The translations under genes and the position numbers were made by a program. A stretch of DNA of 64,000 nt from Pseudobdellovibrionaceae bacterium (GTDB lineage Bacteria > Bdellovibrionota > Bdellovibrionia > Bdellovibrionales > JAMPXM01), in contig JAJTYM010000006.1 of assembly GCA_021463345.1 (NCBI GenBank), forward strand, positions 44,885-108,884, in the 5' to 3' direction. The notes beneath the pieces are model-generated. The model saw nothing but the letters and a program-made list of their open reading frames with translations. It was not told the DNA's origin and ran no database searches. Numbering within the stretch: the first letter of the stretch is position 1; each line of letters opens with the position of its first letter. Shown here in pieces: positions 1 through 8,557 of this stretch.

Positions 1-608
1 TTCCCGACGGTGAAGCCCTTGAGTCCCTTTTCGACCAGGAACGCGGTGATGCCTTTGTAACCTTTGGACGGGTCGACGTTGGCGAAGACCAGGAAGAGCG
101 ACGCCTCCTTGGCGTTGGTGATCCAAAGCTTGTTGCCGTTCAGGACGTACGCGTCGCCTTTGTCCTCGGCGCGGAGCTTGAGGGCGAAGGCGTCCGAGCC
201 GCTCCCGCTTTCGGAGAGGGCGTAAGCGCCGACCCATTCGCGCGCGAGCTTCGGCAGGTACTTGTCCTTTTGCGCGTCGTTCGCCCAGCGCAGGACGGCG
301 TTGGTGACCAGGGTGTTCTGCACGTCGACGAGCACGCTGACCGAGCCGTCGACGCGGGCGAGTTCCTCGATCGCCAGGCACGCCATGGTGATCGAGCTGC
401 CGGCGCCGCCGTACGCCTCGGGGGATTCGATGCCCATCAGGCCCATCTCGAAAAGCTTCGGCAGGAGCGCCGGCTCCATCTGGGCGTGCTCGTCCATTTT
501 CGTCACGAGCGGGCGGATCTCGCTTTCCGCGAAAGCGCGGACCGCGTCGCGGAAAGCGATTTCATCCTCGGAGAACGTGGTCAGCGCGGGGCGCGCGTCT
601 TGGTTCAT
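1..608 (-). CDS. Acyl-CoA dehydrogenase, N-terminal part (cut by window edge)
   Basis: About 202 N-terminal residues are visible; the gene runs off the left edge. It should oxidise an acyl-CoA to the enoyl-CoA with FAD, passing electrons to ETF. The seen part covers the helical N-terminal domain (MGLMGIESPEAYGGAG) and the middle beta domain, with the flavin-contact motif YALSESGSGSDA and the WITNAKEA stretch typical of short/branched-chain acyl-CoA dehydrogenases. The ATG at 608 follows AAAGGGAGGT at good spacing, which fixes the start. It diverges from the methylmalonyl-CoA mutase B12 subunit at 786, which suggests branched-chain or propionyl-CoA catabolism. The catalytic Glu lies outside the window, so substrate chain length cannot be judged. 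Confidence 0.9.
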   Translation of the reverse strand, partial: MNQDARPALTTFSEDEIAFRDAVRAFAESEIRPLVTKMDEHAQMEPALLPKLFEMGLMGIESPEAYGGAGSSITMACLAIEELARVDGSVSVLVDVQNTLVTNAVLRWANDAQKDKYLPKLAREWVGAYALSESGSGSDAFALKLRAEDKGDAYVLNGNKLWITNAKEASLFLVFANVDPSKGYKGITAFLVEKGLKGFTVG

Positions 609-692
609 CGTTAACCTCCCTTTGAAAAATGAGCCCTTTCGAGGGCGGGCGCGGGGTCAGGCGGTTGTTCGGGGCGCTGGGGCGGGCCGTTC

Positions 693-759
693 GGCTTCCG
701 CTTCCAGCACGAAAGCCGCGTGGCTTCCGCCCCTCACCAGAAAGCCATTTGGCTTCCGC
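693..759. repeat. Three GGCTTCCGC copies at 29-bp period
   Basis: GGCTTCCGC starts at 693, 722 and 751, exactly 29 bases apart. The last two copies belong to longer related units (711-731 and 740-760, about 3 mismatches in 21), each containing an inverted repeat: AAGCC-N4-GGCTT and AAGCCA-TT-TGGCTT. They lie in the divergent region between the acyl-CoA dehydrogenase and the B12-binding subunit, just upstream of the latter's start. Regularly spaced dyads suggest an operator, but this is inference. Confidence 0.4.
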
Positions 760-785
760 CAAAATATCATTGTAAAGTCCGGCCA

Positions 786-1175
786 ATGCAAAAGATTATT
801 CGGGTTTTGGTCGCGAAACCAGGGTTGGACGGACACGATCGCGGGGCGAAAGTCGTCGCCCGCGGCTTGCGTGACGAGGGTTTTGAGGTCATCTACACGG
901 GCCTGCACCAGACCCCGGAAATGGTCGTGGCCGCGGCTCTTCAGGAGGATGTCGACGTGATCGGGCTGTCGATCCTTTCGGGCGCGCACGTCCCGCTCGT
1001 CGCCGCCGTTCAGGAGTTGATGAAGCAAAAGAACATCGCAAAGCCGATCTTCGTCGGTGGAATCATTCCGCAGGCGGATTCGCGGCTGCTGCTTTCACAA
1101 GGCGTCGCCGCCGTGTTCGGGCCAGGTTCCTCGATCGGCGAGATCGCGGCCAAAATCAGGGAGCTGGCGGGCTAA
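786..1175 (+). CDS. Methylmalonyl-CoA mutase, stand-alone B12-binding subunit
   Basis: A 129-residue protein matching only the cobalamin-binding domain of methylmalonyl-CoA mutase, the radical enzyme that interconverts (R)-methylmalonyl-CoA and succinyl-CoA. The base-off/His-on motif DGHDRG is at residues 15-20, followed by GLSILSGAH and the C-terminal [11 protein letters not shown] segment. Many bacteria fuse this domain to the catalytic subunit; here it is separate, as in two-subunit mutases, so a catalytic partner should lie elsewhere. The ATG at 786 was chosen because homologous domains begin right at this point; the 22 codons upstream are repeat-derived. A matching adenosyltransferase lies at 29680-30276. 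Confidence 0.88.
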   Translation: MQKIIRVLVAKPGLDGHDRGAKVVARGLRDEGFEVIYTGLHQTPEMVVAAALQEDVDVIGLSILSGAHVPLVAAVQELMKQKNIAKPIFVGGIIPQADSRLLLSQGVAAVFGPGSSIGEIAAKIRELAG

Positions 1176-1216
1176 GGCGCCGCGGCCGCGGGGGGGCCGT
1201 CTGTGAGGCGTCGTCA

Positions 1217-1963
1217 ATGATTCCGGCGCGCGGCTGGACACCCGCCCAGCGATTCGCTACGCTCCCCCGTATGGAAAACACCGATATGGCCGCGCGAATC
1301 CAGGATGCCCTGATCTTTTTCATCCCGTTCTTGTTTTCGCTCTGCTTTCATGAGTTCGCGCACGGTTGGGTGGCTCGCGCGCGCGGCGACCGGACGGCCG
1401 AACTCATGGGTCGGTTGACGATGAACCCGACGGCGCACGCGGATCTGTTCGGCACGGTCGTCTTTCCGCTGACCGCGATCATGATGAACATTCCCTTGTT
1501 CGGTTGGGCGAAACCGGTGCCGGTCAACCCACGCAATCTGAAGACCCCGAAAAACGACATGTTCCTGGTCGCGCTCGCCGGGCCCTTGAGCAACGTGTTC
1601 TTGGCCTTGGTCGGCGCCCTGGTTCTCGGCTTCGTCGCATCGGTGGCGCCGGAAACGCTGCGCAGCGCCGGCGGCGGCCGGAGCCTGGCATTCGAGATCG
1701 GCAAGCAGTTCATTTTCATCAACATGATCCTGGCGTTCTTCAACCTGATTCCGCTCCATCCCTTGGACGGGGGGAAAGTCCTGGGAAGATTTCTGCCGGC
1801 CAGCCTCAACGACAAGCTCGAGGGCGCGCAGATGTATTCGATGATAATCCTGCTGATGTTGTTCATGGTGGGAGCGCTCAAATACATTCTGCTGCCGGCC
1901 ATCGCGATCGGCTACCAGCTGCTGGCTTTCGCGGTCGACGGCAAGATCCCGCTCAATTTGTGA
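1217..1963 (+). CDS. Site-2 protease family (M50) membrane metalloprotease
   Basis: A 248-residue polytopic membrane protein. HEFAH at residues 45-49 is the HExxH zinc/catalytic motif, and NLIPLHPLDGGKVL around residue 176 supplies the third zinc ligand (the NPxxDGG motif of M50). It is a compact, PDZ-less type (often annotated as site-2 protease family protein) expected to cut substrates within the inner membrane. Substrate unknown. The ATG at 1217 has GAGG eight bases upstream; an ATG at 1271 is also possible and would remove a poorly conserved N-terminus. No partner gene is obvious; scpA follows after 187 bp. Confidence 0.85.
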   Translation: MIPARGWTPAQRFATLPRMENTDMAARIQDALIFFIPFLFSLCFHEFAHGWVARARGDRTAELMGRLTMNPTAHADLFGTVVFPLTAIMMNIPLFGWAKPVPVNPRNLKTPKNDMFLVALAGPLSNVFLALVGALVLGFVASVAPETLRSAGGGRSLAFEIGKQFIFINMILAFFNLIPLHPLDGGKVLGRFLPASLNDKLEGAQMYSMIILLMLFMVGALKYILLPAIAIGYQLLAFAVDGKIPLNL

Positions 1964-2150
1964 GCAAAATCCGAGCGATTTCAATGGGGTTTGGGCTGAA
2001 ACCTCGTGTTCTACGAAAAGAAGCCTTGCATCGTCCCAAGAGGGCTTGATTCAATTGGCCCCGGATGGTCTTGATGGCTTGGCGCCGAATGGTGTCAAAC
2101 GACTCGGATGCCGAATCGTGCGGTGAAGACGGGGTTTGAGGGGATAAGAT

Positions 2151-3329
2151 TTGGCGTACTTGGTTCACTTGCAGAAGTTCGAAGGCCCGATGGGCCTGCT
2201 CCTCTACCTGATCCGTAAGGAGGAGATGGACATCTTCGACATCAACATCCACGAGATCACGCGCCAGTACCTCGAGTACATCCGCATGATGAAAGAGCTC
2301 GACCTCGAAGTGGCCGGCGAGTTCGTGGCGATGGCGGCGACCCTCATCCACATCAAGTCCCGCATGCTCCTGCCCCAGTACAACGACGAAGGCGAGGTGG
2401 TCGAGCAGGACGATCCGCGCAAAGAGCTCGTCCAAAAGCTCCTCGAGTACCAACGGTACCAGGACGCGGCCAAAAAGCTCTATGATCGCCCGCTCCTCAA
2501 TCGCGACGTCTGGGCGTCGTCGATCGAGTTCGACTTCAAAGGCGACGAGGACGGGGTGGTCCTCACCGAGGAAGACGGCTTGTTCTCGTTGATCGCCAGT
2601 TACCGCAAGGCGATCAAGCGGATGAAAAAAGCCGTTCACGTCGTGCGGGCGAAGGTCCAATCGATCGCCTCGCGCATCATGGAGATGAAAGACCGCCTGG
2701 TCGTCGGCGGCCGCGTCACGTTGCGCGAGTTGATCACGGTGCCCGAGGGCCCGCAGATGCGCGGCCAGGTCCTCATCACGTTCCTTTCGCTCCTCGAACT
2801 CGGGCGCATGGGTTTCGTGAATCTCTTCCAGAACGAAACCTACGGCGATGTCCACGTCGAGACCCGCAAGATCATCGAAGGCAACGTGATGGAGCGGGTG
2901 CAGGAATTCGAGAACGAGGACAGCGAGGACGTCGCCAAGCACATGATCGACGACGCGCTGGAGGAGCGCCTCGAGCCGTCGGCGGGCATGGCCGCTGGAG
3001 GGAACGTGGAAGCGGTCGCGCCGACGGGGAGTCCGCAACTCGCTTTCGGCGACGTCGCGCCTTTGTCCGAGTCGGGGGACGGAGCGGGGGCCGTGGAGGG
3101 CGCCCAGGCGGATGTCGAGGCGGCGACCGATGAGGAGATCCTCGCCGCTGAGCTCGAACTCGAGCATTCGGCGGATGTCGCGCCAAAGGGCGCGCGGGCG
3201 GAGGCGCCGGGACGCGCGTCAGACGATGCGTCCGGCGGCGCGCCGGGGATTTTGACTGATGCCGATTTGATGGACCCGGATTTTGGCACTGAAGGATCCG
3301 AGCCCGAGGCGGGCCCGGCGCCGGTTTGA
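2151..3329 (+). CDS. scpA: Segregation and condensation protein A with acidic tail
   Basis: ScpA is the kleisin subunit bridging SMC heads in the bacterial condensin. The first ~250 residues match the family (start VHLQKFEGPMGLLLYLIRKE, then DIFDINIHEITRQYLEYI), including the C-terminal winged-helix region that contacts the SMC head. The start is a TTG with GAGGGG seven bases upstream; no better start exists. Total length is 392 residues, about 140 more than usual: the extra C-terminus is low-complexity and rich in Glu, Asp, Ala and Gly. scpB follows after 21 bp, a conserved pair. Confidence 0.92.
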   Translation: MAYLVHLQKFEGPMGLLLYLIRKEEMDIFDINIHEITRQYLEYIRMMKELDLEVAGEFVAMAATLIHIKSRMLLPQYNDEGEVVEQDDPRKELVQKLLEYQRYQDAAKKLYDRPLLNRDVWASSIEFDFKGDEDGVVLTEEDGLFSLIASYRKAIKRMKKAVHVVRAKVQSIASRIMEMKDRLVVGGRVTLRELITVPEGPQMRGQVLITFLSLLELGRMGFVNLFQNETYGDVHVETRKIIEGNVMERVQEFENEDSEDVAKHMIDDALEERLEPSAGMAAGGNVEAVAPTGSPQLAFGDVAPLSESGDGAGAVEGAQADVEAATDEEILAAELELEHSADVAPKGARAEAPGRASDDASGGAPGILTDADLMDPDFGTEGSEPEAGPAPV

Positions 3330-3350
3330 GGAACGCGAGGACAGACGCCG

Positions 3351-4820
3351 ATGGTTGATATCGAAAGAGATCCGAAAAGCTTCGAACAAGGCGCGCCGGA
3401 AGCGGCGCCTGAACCGGGGACGCCCGCGCCAAAGACGACTGAATCGGAGACGGCCGAATCAAGATCCGAGGCGGACCTCGCGCGCACGGCTCTCAAAGAG
3501 CTGGTGCGTAGCGCGGGTGACGCGCTCGATGGGCTGCTGGACGACGCGTCGGCCGAGGCCCGCGTGGAAACGGATCGAGATGAAGAGGCGGACGCGGTCC
3601 CGGGCGGCGAGGATTTCACGGACGCCGTCGGCGAGTCGGTCGAGGAGCTCGACGCCCGCGCCCAGGAGGAAGCCGGCTCCGATGAAGGGGAGCCGTCCGC
3701 GTCGGACGAAGACGGCTTGAGCGAGGAGGAGTCGCGTCTGGCCGACGAGGAGCTTGGGCCGGCCGAGTTCATCGAAGCTGATCGCATGCAGTCGATCATC
3801 GAGTCCCTGCTCTTCACCTCGCAGCGGCCGGTGTCGTTGGCGACGATCAAGCAGATTTTCAAGGGCAGCAATGTCCGCTCGCGCGACATCACGCGCTGCC
3901 TCGACCAACTCGCCAGCTCCTACGCCGACATCACGCGCGGCGTGACCCTGGAGGAGGTCAACGGCGGCTACCAGTTGCGCACGAAGGTCGACAATGCGGA
4001 GCACCTCAAACGCCTTTCGAAGACGCGTCCGTTCCGATTGACGGGCCCGGCGCTCGAGACGCTGTCGATCCTCGCGTATAAGCAGCCGATCACGAAGCAC
4101 GAAGTCGACGAGATCCGCGGAGTCGAAAGCGGCCATCTCGTGCGCGCGCTCATGGAGCGGGGGCTGGTCGGCTTCCAGGGCAAGAGCGAAGGGCCCGGCA
4201 AACCGATGCTCTACGGCACGACCCGGAAGTTCCTGGAGACCTTCGGTTTGCGCAACATCAAGGAGCTTCCGACTCTCGCCGAGATCGACGAGCTCCTGCC
4301 CGACGGCATCGGCGACGATGTCGAGGCTGAAAAGCCGAAACTCGCCGACCTCACGGAGCAAATGTCCGAAACGATCAGGGGCACTTACTCGGAGGGAGAG
4401 GAAGAACTGCAGAAGATCACCGAATCGCTCACCGCGATCGATACGAATTCGGAGTTCTTCGAGCAGGAGAAGATCCGCAATCGCGAGAAGCGCGACGCCG
4501 AGCGCGCGGCGAACATCCGTGAGGCGCTGGCCGTTGGCGAGGCGGTCGACGACAAAGACGTCAAATGGCTCAAACGCTACGAAGCGAAACTCGCGGCGCC
4601 GGCCGGACCGGCCGGCGAAGCCGAAATGGAGGGCGAGGAGTTCCGCAAGGACATCGAAGGCCTTTCCGAAACCATGGGCGCGACCGCCGAAGACGTCGCC
4701 GAAAGCAGGAATGCGGCGGAAGCCGAATTCGCGAGCGATTCGGACTGGGACGACTCTTTGGATGGCGCCGAAAGTCCGGTCGATGACGACGAATCCGATT
4801 TCGACGAACTCAAAGGGTAA
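3351..4820 (+). CDS. scpB: Segregation and condensation protein B with acidic extensions
   Basis: ScpB dimerises and binds ScpA to regulate the SMC-kleisin ring. The family core lies at about residues 140-320 (RMQSIIESLLFTSQRPVS, then LETLSILAYKQPITKHEVDEIRGV), comprising two winged helices. At 489 residues it is far longer than typical ScpB (about 200). Some 135 acidic, Ala/Glu-rich residues precede the core, and about 160 acidic residues with coiled-coil character follow it. Its 3' end overlaps the next gene, so translation may be coupled. Confidence 0.92.
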   Translation: MVDIERDPKSFEQGAPEAAPEPGTPAPKTTESETAESRSEADLARTALKELVRSAGDALDGLLDDASAEARVETDRDEEADAVPGGEDFTDAVGESVEELDARAQEEAGSDEGEPSASDEDGLSEEESRLADEELGPAEFIEADRMQSIIESLLFTSQRPVSLATIKQIFKGSNVRSRDITRCLDQLASSYADITRGVTLEEVNGGYQLRTKVDNAEHLKRLSKTRPFRLTGPALETLSILAYKQPITKHEVDEIRGVESGHLVRALMERGLVGFQGKSEGPGKPMLYGTTRKFLETFGLRNIKELPTLAEIDELLPDGIGDDVEAEKPKLADLTEQMSETIRGTYSEGEEELQKITESLTAIDTNSEFFEQEKIRNREKRDAERAANIREALAVGEAVDDKDVKWLKRYEAKLAAPAGPAGEAEMEGEEFRKDIEGLSETMGATAEDVAESRNAAEAEFASDSDWDDSLDGAESPVDDDESDFDELKG

Positions 4821-5373
4821 ACCGCCCGTCGCGGGCCCCCTCTGGCTGCGAGTGGCCCTGTCGCTTTTCGTGGCCTACCACCTGCTGGTGGTGGTCCTGA
4901 TGCCGAGCGGCGGTTCGCTCGAGGCGCGCGCCCTGGGGCCCGCGCTCGTTCCATACGCCAACACGCTCGGGATGAACAACACCTGGGTGTTCTTCTCGCC
5001 GGGCCCGTCGCCGAACATTTACCTGGAATACGATCTTGAAAACGGCGAAATGGAAGCGCTGGAATCAGCGCCTCGCGTCTTCCCGGTCCACAAGTCAGGC
5101 CGTCTTTACAGTGAACGTTATTTCCGTTCGCTTTACATCATGCGCTATTTCACGCTCGATCCCGCCAAATTCGAGCGATTCCTCGCGCCGTGGCTTTGTC
5201 GGCAGCACCCTGAGGCGGGCGCACTCACCGTGCGCCCGGTTTTTGAGCAGGTGCCTGGTATCGAGAAGGCTTGGTCAGGGGAGTCGTTCAGCGAAATGCT
5301 CGAACGGATCGATTTTGAGCGACGGCGCTTTACGTGCGGGGCCGCGGCTCCCGGACCGGGCGGTGAAGAATGA
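4783..5373 (+). CDS. Membrane-anchored protein paired with HTTM protein
   Basis: A 196-residue protein of unrecognised family. One N-terminal transmembrane helix (about residues 22-43, VALSLFVAYHLLVVVLM) is followed by a soluble domain with many aromatic residues (TLGMNNTWVFFSPGPSPNIY). The ATG at 4783 overlaps scpB by 38 bp; a GTG at 4852 in the same frame is an alternative start just before the helix. Its stop overlaps the next gene as ATGA, so the two are translationally coupled and probably act together. Function unknown. Confidence 0.7.
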   Translation: MTTNPISTNSKGKPPVAGPLWLRVALSLFVAYHLLVVVLMPSGGSLEARALGPALVPYANTLGMNNTWVFFSPGPSPNIYLEYDLENGEMEALESAPRVFPVHKSGRLYSERYFRSLYIMRYFTLDPAKFERFLAPWLCRQHPEAGALTVRPVFEQVPGIEKAWSGESFSEMLERIDFERRRFTCGAAAPGPGGEE

Positions 5374-6395
5374 GTCGGGTGCAAGGGGCCGTCGGAGGGG
5401 CCGTCACGCGGATCTGGGGGAATTGGAACGCGTTCTGGTTCGCGCCGGGCGATGACCAGCTCGCGCTCGGCCTGTTCCGCTTCTTCTTCGGCGTGAACGC
5501 CTTCGTGATGTACCTTTGGCGGCAGATCAACCTCGATCTGTATTTCACCGACGCCGGTCCCGTCGCGGCGGGCCGCGCGTTTGAGATCATCGACCCGTTT
5601 TTCCGTCCCGCCGTCGAACTGCACGCGCTCGTCGCGGGCCAGCCGCACCTCTGGCACACGTTGTTTCTGGGAGCGATCCTGCTGCTCGCATTGGGAATCT
5701 TCGGCCGGGCCGCCGCGCTCGTCGCGCTCGTCCTGCACCTGGCGTTCTTGCAGCGTAATCTCTCGATCGTGTACGGCGCCGACATCGTCACGGCGTTCTG
5801 GCTGTTCTCCCTCGCTCTCGCGGAGAACGACCGCGACTTCAGCTTGCGCGCGCGTTGGCGCGCGGCCCGGGGCTGTTCGGCGCCTGCGCCGGCGGGTTCG
5901 TCCCTGAGCTCGTCGCCGAATCCGGCGATGAGGCCATGGTCGGCCGCGCTCACCGGAGTCTCGTTGCGGCTCGTGCAGATCCAACTTTGCATCATTTACG
6001 GCTACACCGGCATGGAAAAGCTCAAAGGCGCCCCATGGTGGGACGGCACGGCGGTGTGGGCCGTGCTCGGCAACAGCCAACTGATGGTGGCCGATTTGAG
6101 TTTCCTGAAGTCGGCGCCCGTGCTGGTGGGGCTGATGACCCATTCCGCGCTTGTTTGGGAGATTTATTTCCCGGTGCTCGTTTGGTTCAAGCCGCTGCGC
6201 AAATGGCTGCTCGGTTTCGGGGTCCTGTTGCACCTGGGGATCGGGTTCGGGATGGGGCTGTTCTTCTTCTCGGGAGCGATGGTCGCGGCGTACTTCGTCT
6301 TCGCCGACGGCGAAACGCTCCGGCGCGCTTTCGCTGGCCGGCGTCGGTGCCAGGCCGTCGATCTCAGTCGGGTTCCAGTGGAAAAGCGGCGGTGA
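5370..6395 (+). CDS. HTTM-domain integral membrane protein
   Basis: A 341-residue polytopic membrane protein resembling the HTTM family, the membrane domain shared with vitamin K-dependent gamma-carboxylase. Supporting features are the N-terminal LALGLFRFFFGVNAF helix, LFLGAILLLALGIFGR, and the IYGYTGMEKLKGAPWWDGTAVWAVL segment with a Lys shortly before paired Trp residues. A hydrophilic Ser/Pro-rich loop interrupts the middle. The ATGA overlap with the preceding gene marks a two-gene unit. The enzymatic role of bacterial HTTM proteins is mostly unknown, so no reaction is assigned. Confidence 0.78.
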   Translation: MSRVQGAVGGAVTRIWGNWNAFWFAPGDDQLALGLFRFFFGVNAFVMYLWRQINLDLYFTDAGPVAAGRAFEIIDPFFRPAVELHALVAGQPHLWHTLFLGAILLLALGIFGRAAALVALVLHLAFLQRNLSIVYGADIVTAFWLFSLALAENDRDFSLRARWRAARGCSAPAPAGSSLSSSPNPAMRPWSAALTGVSLRLVQIQLCIIYGYTGMEKLKGAPWWDGTAVWAVLGNSQLMVADLSFLKSAPVLVGLMTHSALVWEIYFPVLVWFKPLRKWLLGFGVLLHLGIGFGMGLFFFSGAMVAAYFVFADGETLRRAFAGRRRCQAVDLSRVPVEKRR

Positions 6396-6494
6396 TTTCG
6401 TTGCGCGATCGTCAAAACATTTACGCCGGATCGCGAGGCGTCGGCGCCCGGCTGTTGAGAAAATCCCTCCTTTCGCCTGCGAGAGGGGAGTCCG

Positions 6495-7754
6495 ATGCCC
6501 GCAGCCGCCACCGATCGCCCGTCGTCGTTGATGCGCGCCAGCGGCGCGGCCCGGTCGTTTTTCCGGAAAGCCGACAACGACGGCCTCTTCGACAAGTCCG
6601 GCGTCCTAGCGTTCCAAGCCCTGTTCTCGATCATCCCGATGCTGGCGCTCGCGTATTTCATTTTCGCCCTGAGCGGCGGTTTGGAGCAGGTGCGAGCGGA
6701 CCTGGAGAGGTTCGCCGTCTCCAACCTCGCGCCCGCGGTCGGGGATCAACTCGTGGGGTATTTGCGCACGATTCAGGAGCGGGTTTCGCCCGGGGCGATC
6801 GGGGTCTTCGGGGTGCTCGGCTTCCTGTGGGCCGGCGTCAACATGATCTCGAAAATCGAGCAGGCGCTCAACGGGATCTGGGGCCTGCGCCACGCGCGTT
6901 CCTTCCGGCAAAGGCTGTGGCTTTACACCGCCGTCGCGGTCGCCGCGCCCCTCGTTTTGGGCGCGAGCCTGGCGATGACGTCGTTCCTCGCCGCGCGAAC
7001 CGAACGGGTCGGGGCGCTCGGCCCGGGCCTGGGCTGGCTCCTGACCTTCGCGCCGCTCGCTCTTTCGATCGCGTTTTTCTCCCTCGTCTACTGGGCGTTG
7101 CCGCACACCCGGGTGAGCGGAAAAGCGGCGTTCAAAGCCGGGGCGGTGACGGCCGTCCTGCTCGAGGGGCTGAAGCAGGGATTCGCGTTCTACGCGGCAT
7201 GGAGCCTGGGCGACAGCATTTACGGTTCGCTCGCGGCGCTGCCGATCCTTTTCCTGTGGCTGTCGCTGGGTTCGACGCTTTTCCTGCTGGGAGCCGAACT
7301 CTGCTATTTTCTCGATGCCAAAGAGGCTGGAGCGTCGCGTGTCGCCCGCGCCGAAAGCCGGCTCTCGTTCCCGTTGCTCGTCGACATCCTTCGCCTGCAC
7401 CAGGCGTCGCTCGGGCCTCTCGGGCTCAAGCGTGTCGCGCACGAGCTCGATTGGGACCTCAGCGAAGTCATCCGCCACGCCCAATATCTCGCCGATCAGG
7501 GGCTTCTCCGCGCGGCCCACGAGTCGGCTGACGGGCCGGGCGGCGAGGAGCGCTACGCCGCCTCCGAGGCGCGTTTCGAATCGGCGTTCGCGCGCCTTGT
7601 CGAACGCGTCAACGAAGTGAAGTACGGGCGCCTCGAGGTCCGGCGGCCTGAGGGCGGGCGGGCCGGGCCGGATGGAGCCGAATCGGACGCGTCGTTGGAG
7701 GACCGGGTTTGGGCCCCCTGGGGAGTCCGGCGCCCGCCGCATCCGATGCCTTGA
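6495..7754 (+). CDS. YihY/BrkB-family inner membrane protein
   Basis: A 419-residue member of the YihY/virulence factor BrkB family (once mislabelled ribonuclease BN). About six membrane segments fill residues 30-270; the family motif FLWAGVNMISKIEQALNGIWG is recognisable, as is PILFLWLSLGSTLFLLGAEL near the end of the membrane part. The C-terminal ~140 residues are soluble and resemble a winged-helix segment (KRVAHELDWDLSEVIRHAQY), an extension seen in some members. The ATG at 6495 has GAGAGGGGAG upstream. Substrate and exact function are unknown. Confidence 0.87.
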   Translation: MPAAATDRPSSLMRASGAARSFFRKADNDGLFDKSGVLAFQALFSIIPMLALAYFIFALSGGLEQVRADLERFAVSNLAPAVGDQLVGYLRTIQERVSPGAIGVFGVLGFLWAGVNMISKIEQALNGIWGLRHARSFRQRLWLYTAVAVAAPLVLGASLAMTSFLAARTERVGALGPGLGWLLTFAPLALSIAFFSLVYWALPHTRVSGKAAFKAGAVTAVLLEGLKQGFAFYAAWSLGDSIYGSLAALPILFLWLSLGSTLFLLGAELCYFLDAKEAGASRVARAESRLSFPLLVDILRLHQASLGPLGLKRVAHELDWDLSEVIRHAQYLADQGLLRAAHESADGPGGEERYAASEARFESAFARLVERVNEVKYGRLEVRRPEGGRAGPDGAESDASLEDRVWAPWGVRRPPHPMP

Positions 7755-7818
7755 TCCCGGCGTCTTGAGCGGAGCGGCTCGTGACAAAAATCCCCGGGTC
7801 TGAGAGACTCCACCGCTC

Positions 7819-8487
7819 GTGAGCAACGGAGGAACCTTGGAACCGTCCGACCTTCTTGTCGTGTTCGCCATGCCCGAGGAGGCGCAAGACCGCTTCGTTT
7901 CGAGCCGGTCCCGCGTCGTGTTCACCGGCATCGGCAAGATCAATGCGGCCTATTCCGTCACGAAGGCGATCGGCGAAGGCCGGCCTCGGCTCGTCGTCAA
8001 TTTCGGAACCGCGGGAAGCCCGGTGTTCCCCGCACGCACGCTGGTTGAATGCACGAAGTTCGTTCAGCGCGACATCGATCTGAGCCCTCTCGGTTTCGAG
8101 CGGGGCGCGACGCCGTTCGACCCGACGCCGGTTGTGCTCGAAGCGGCGCGCCGATTCCCGCGCTTGCCCGAAGGCGTCTGCGGGACGGGCGACAACTTCG
8201 AGGTGGCGCTCAACACCGCGCCCGGCGGTTCGCTCGGCGCGGGGCCGAGCGTTTCCAGCGCCGTGGGCGGAGCGATCCCGCGTTCCGGCCTGATCGAGCC
8301 GGGGGTGATCGAGATGGAGGCGTACGCGATCGCCAAAGTCTGTTACAAAGAGCGCGTGCCGTTCGTCTGCGTGAAATACATCACCGACGGATCGGATGAG
8401 GGAGCGTCGGAAGACTGGTCGGCCAATCTGCCGTTCGCCGCGGAAAAATTCGCGGAGATCTACGGTGAATTGATCGCGACAAGCTGA
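7819..8487 (+). CDS. Nucleoside phosphorylase/MTA-SAH nucleosidase-like protein
   Basis: A 222-residue protein of the PNP/UDP phosphorylase fold. The active-site stretch GVIEMEAYAIAKVC and the following KYITDGSDE correspond to the Met-Glu and catalytic Asp region of 5'-methylthioadenosine/S-adenosylhomocysteine nucleosidases; VNFGTAGS is the conserved glycine-rich loop. It would hydrolyse MTA or SAH to adenine, but the family also contains futalosine and other nucleosidases, so specificity is open. The start is GTG 7819; a TTG at 7837 sits four bases after GGAGG and may be the true start. Converges on doxX. Confidence 0.75.
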   Translation: MSNGGTLEPSDLLVVFAMPEEAQDRFVSSRSRVVFTGIGKINAAYSVTKAIGEGRPRLVVNFGTAGSPVFPARTLVECTKFVQRDIDLSPLGFERGATPFDPTPVVLEAARRFPRLPEGVCGTGDNFEVALNTAPGGSLGAGPSVSSAVGGAIPRSGLIEPGVIEMEAYAIAKVCYKERVPFVCVKYITDGSDEGASEDWSANLPFAAEKFAEIYGELIATS

Positions 8488-8489
8488 CC

Positions 8490-8551
8490 GAGCGGGACCG
8501 GCTGCGACCGATGGGCGCGGGCGATCCACGGCGCGCGGACCCGTCCCGCTC
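8490..8551. terminator. Possible long-stem bidirectional terminator
   Basis: GAGCGGGAC at 8490-8498 is the exact reverse complement of GTCCCGCTC at 8543-8551, between two convergent genes and followed by CCGTTTT on the + strand. The 44-base loop makes it a weak candidate. Confidence 0.3.
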
Positions 8552-8557
8552 CCGTTT

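Noticed and set aside
720..785. Upstream start of the B12-binding subunit
   Set aside because: The extra 22 codons coincide with the 29-bp repeats, and homologues begin at the later ATG.
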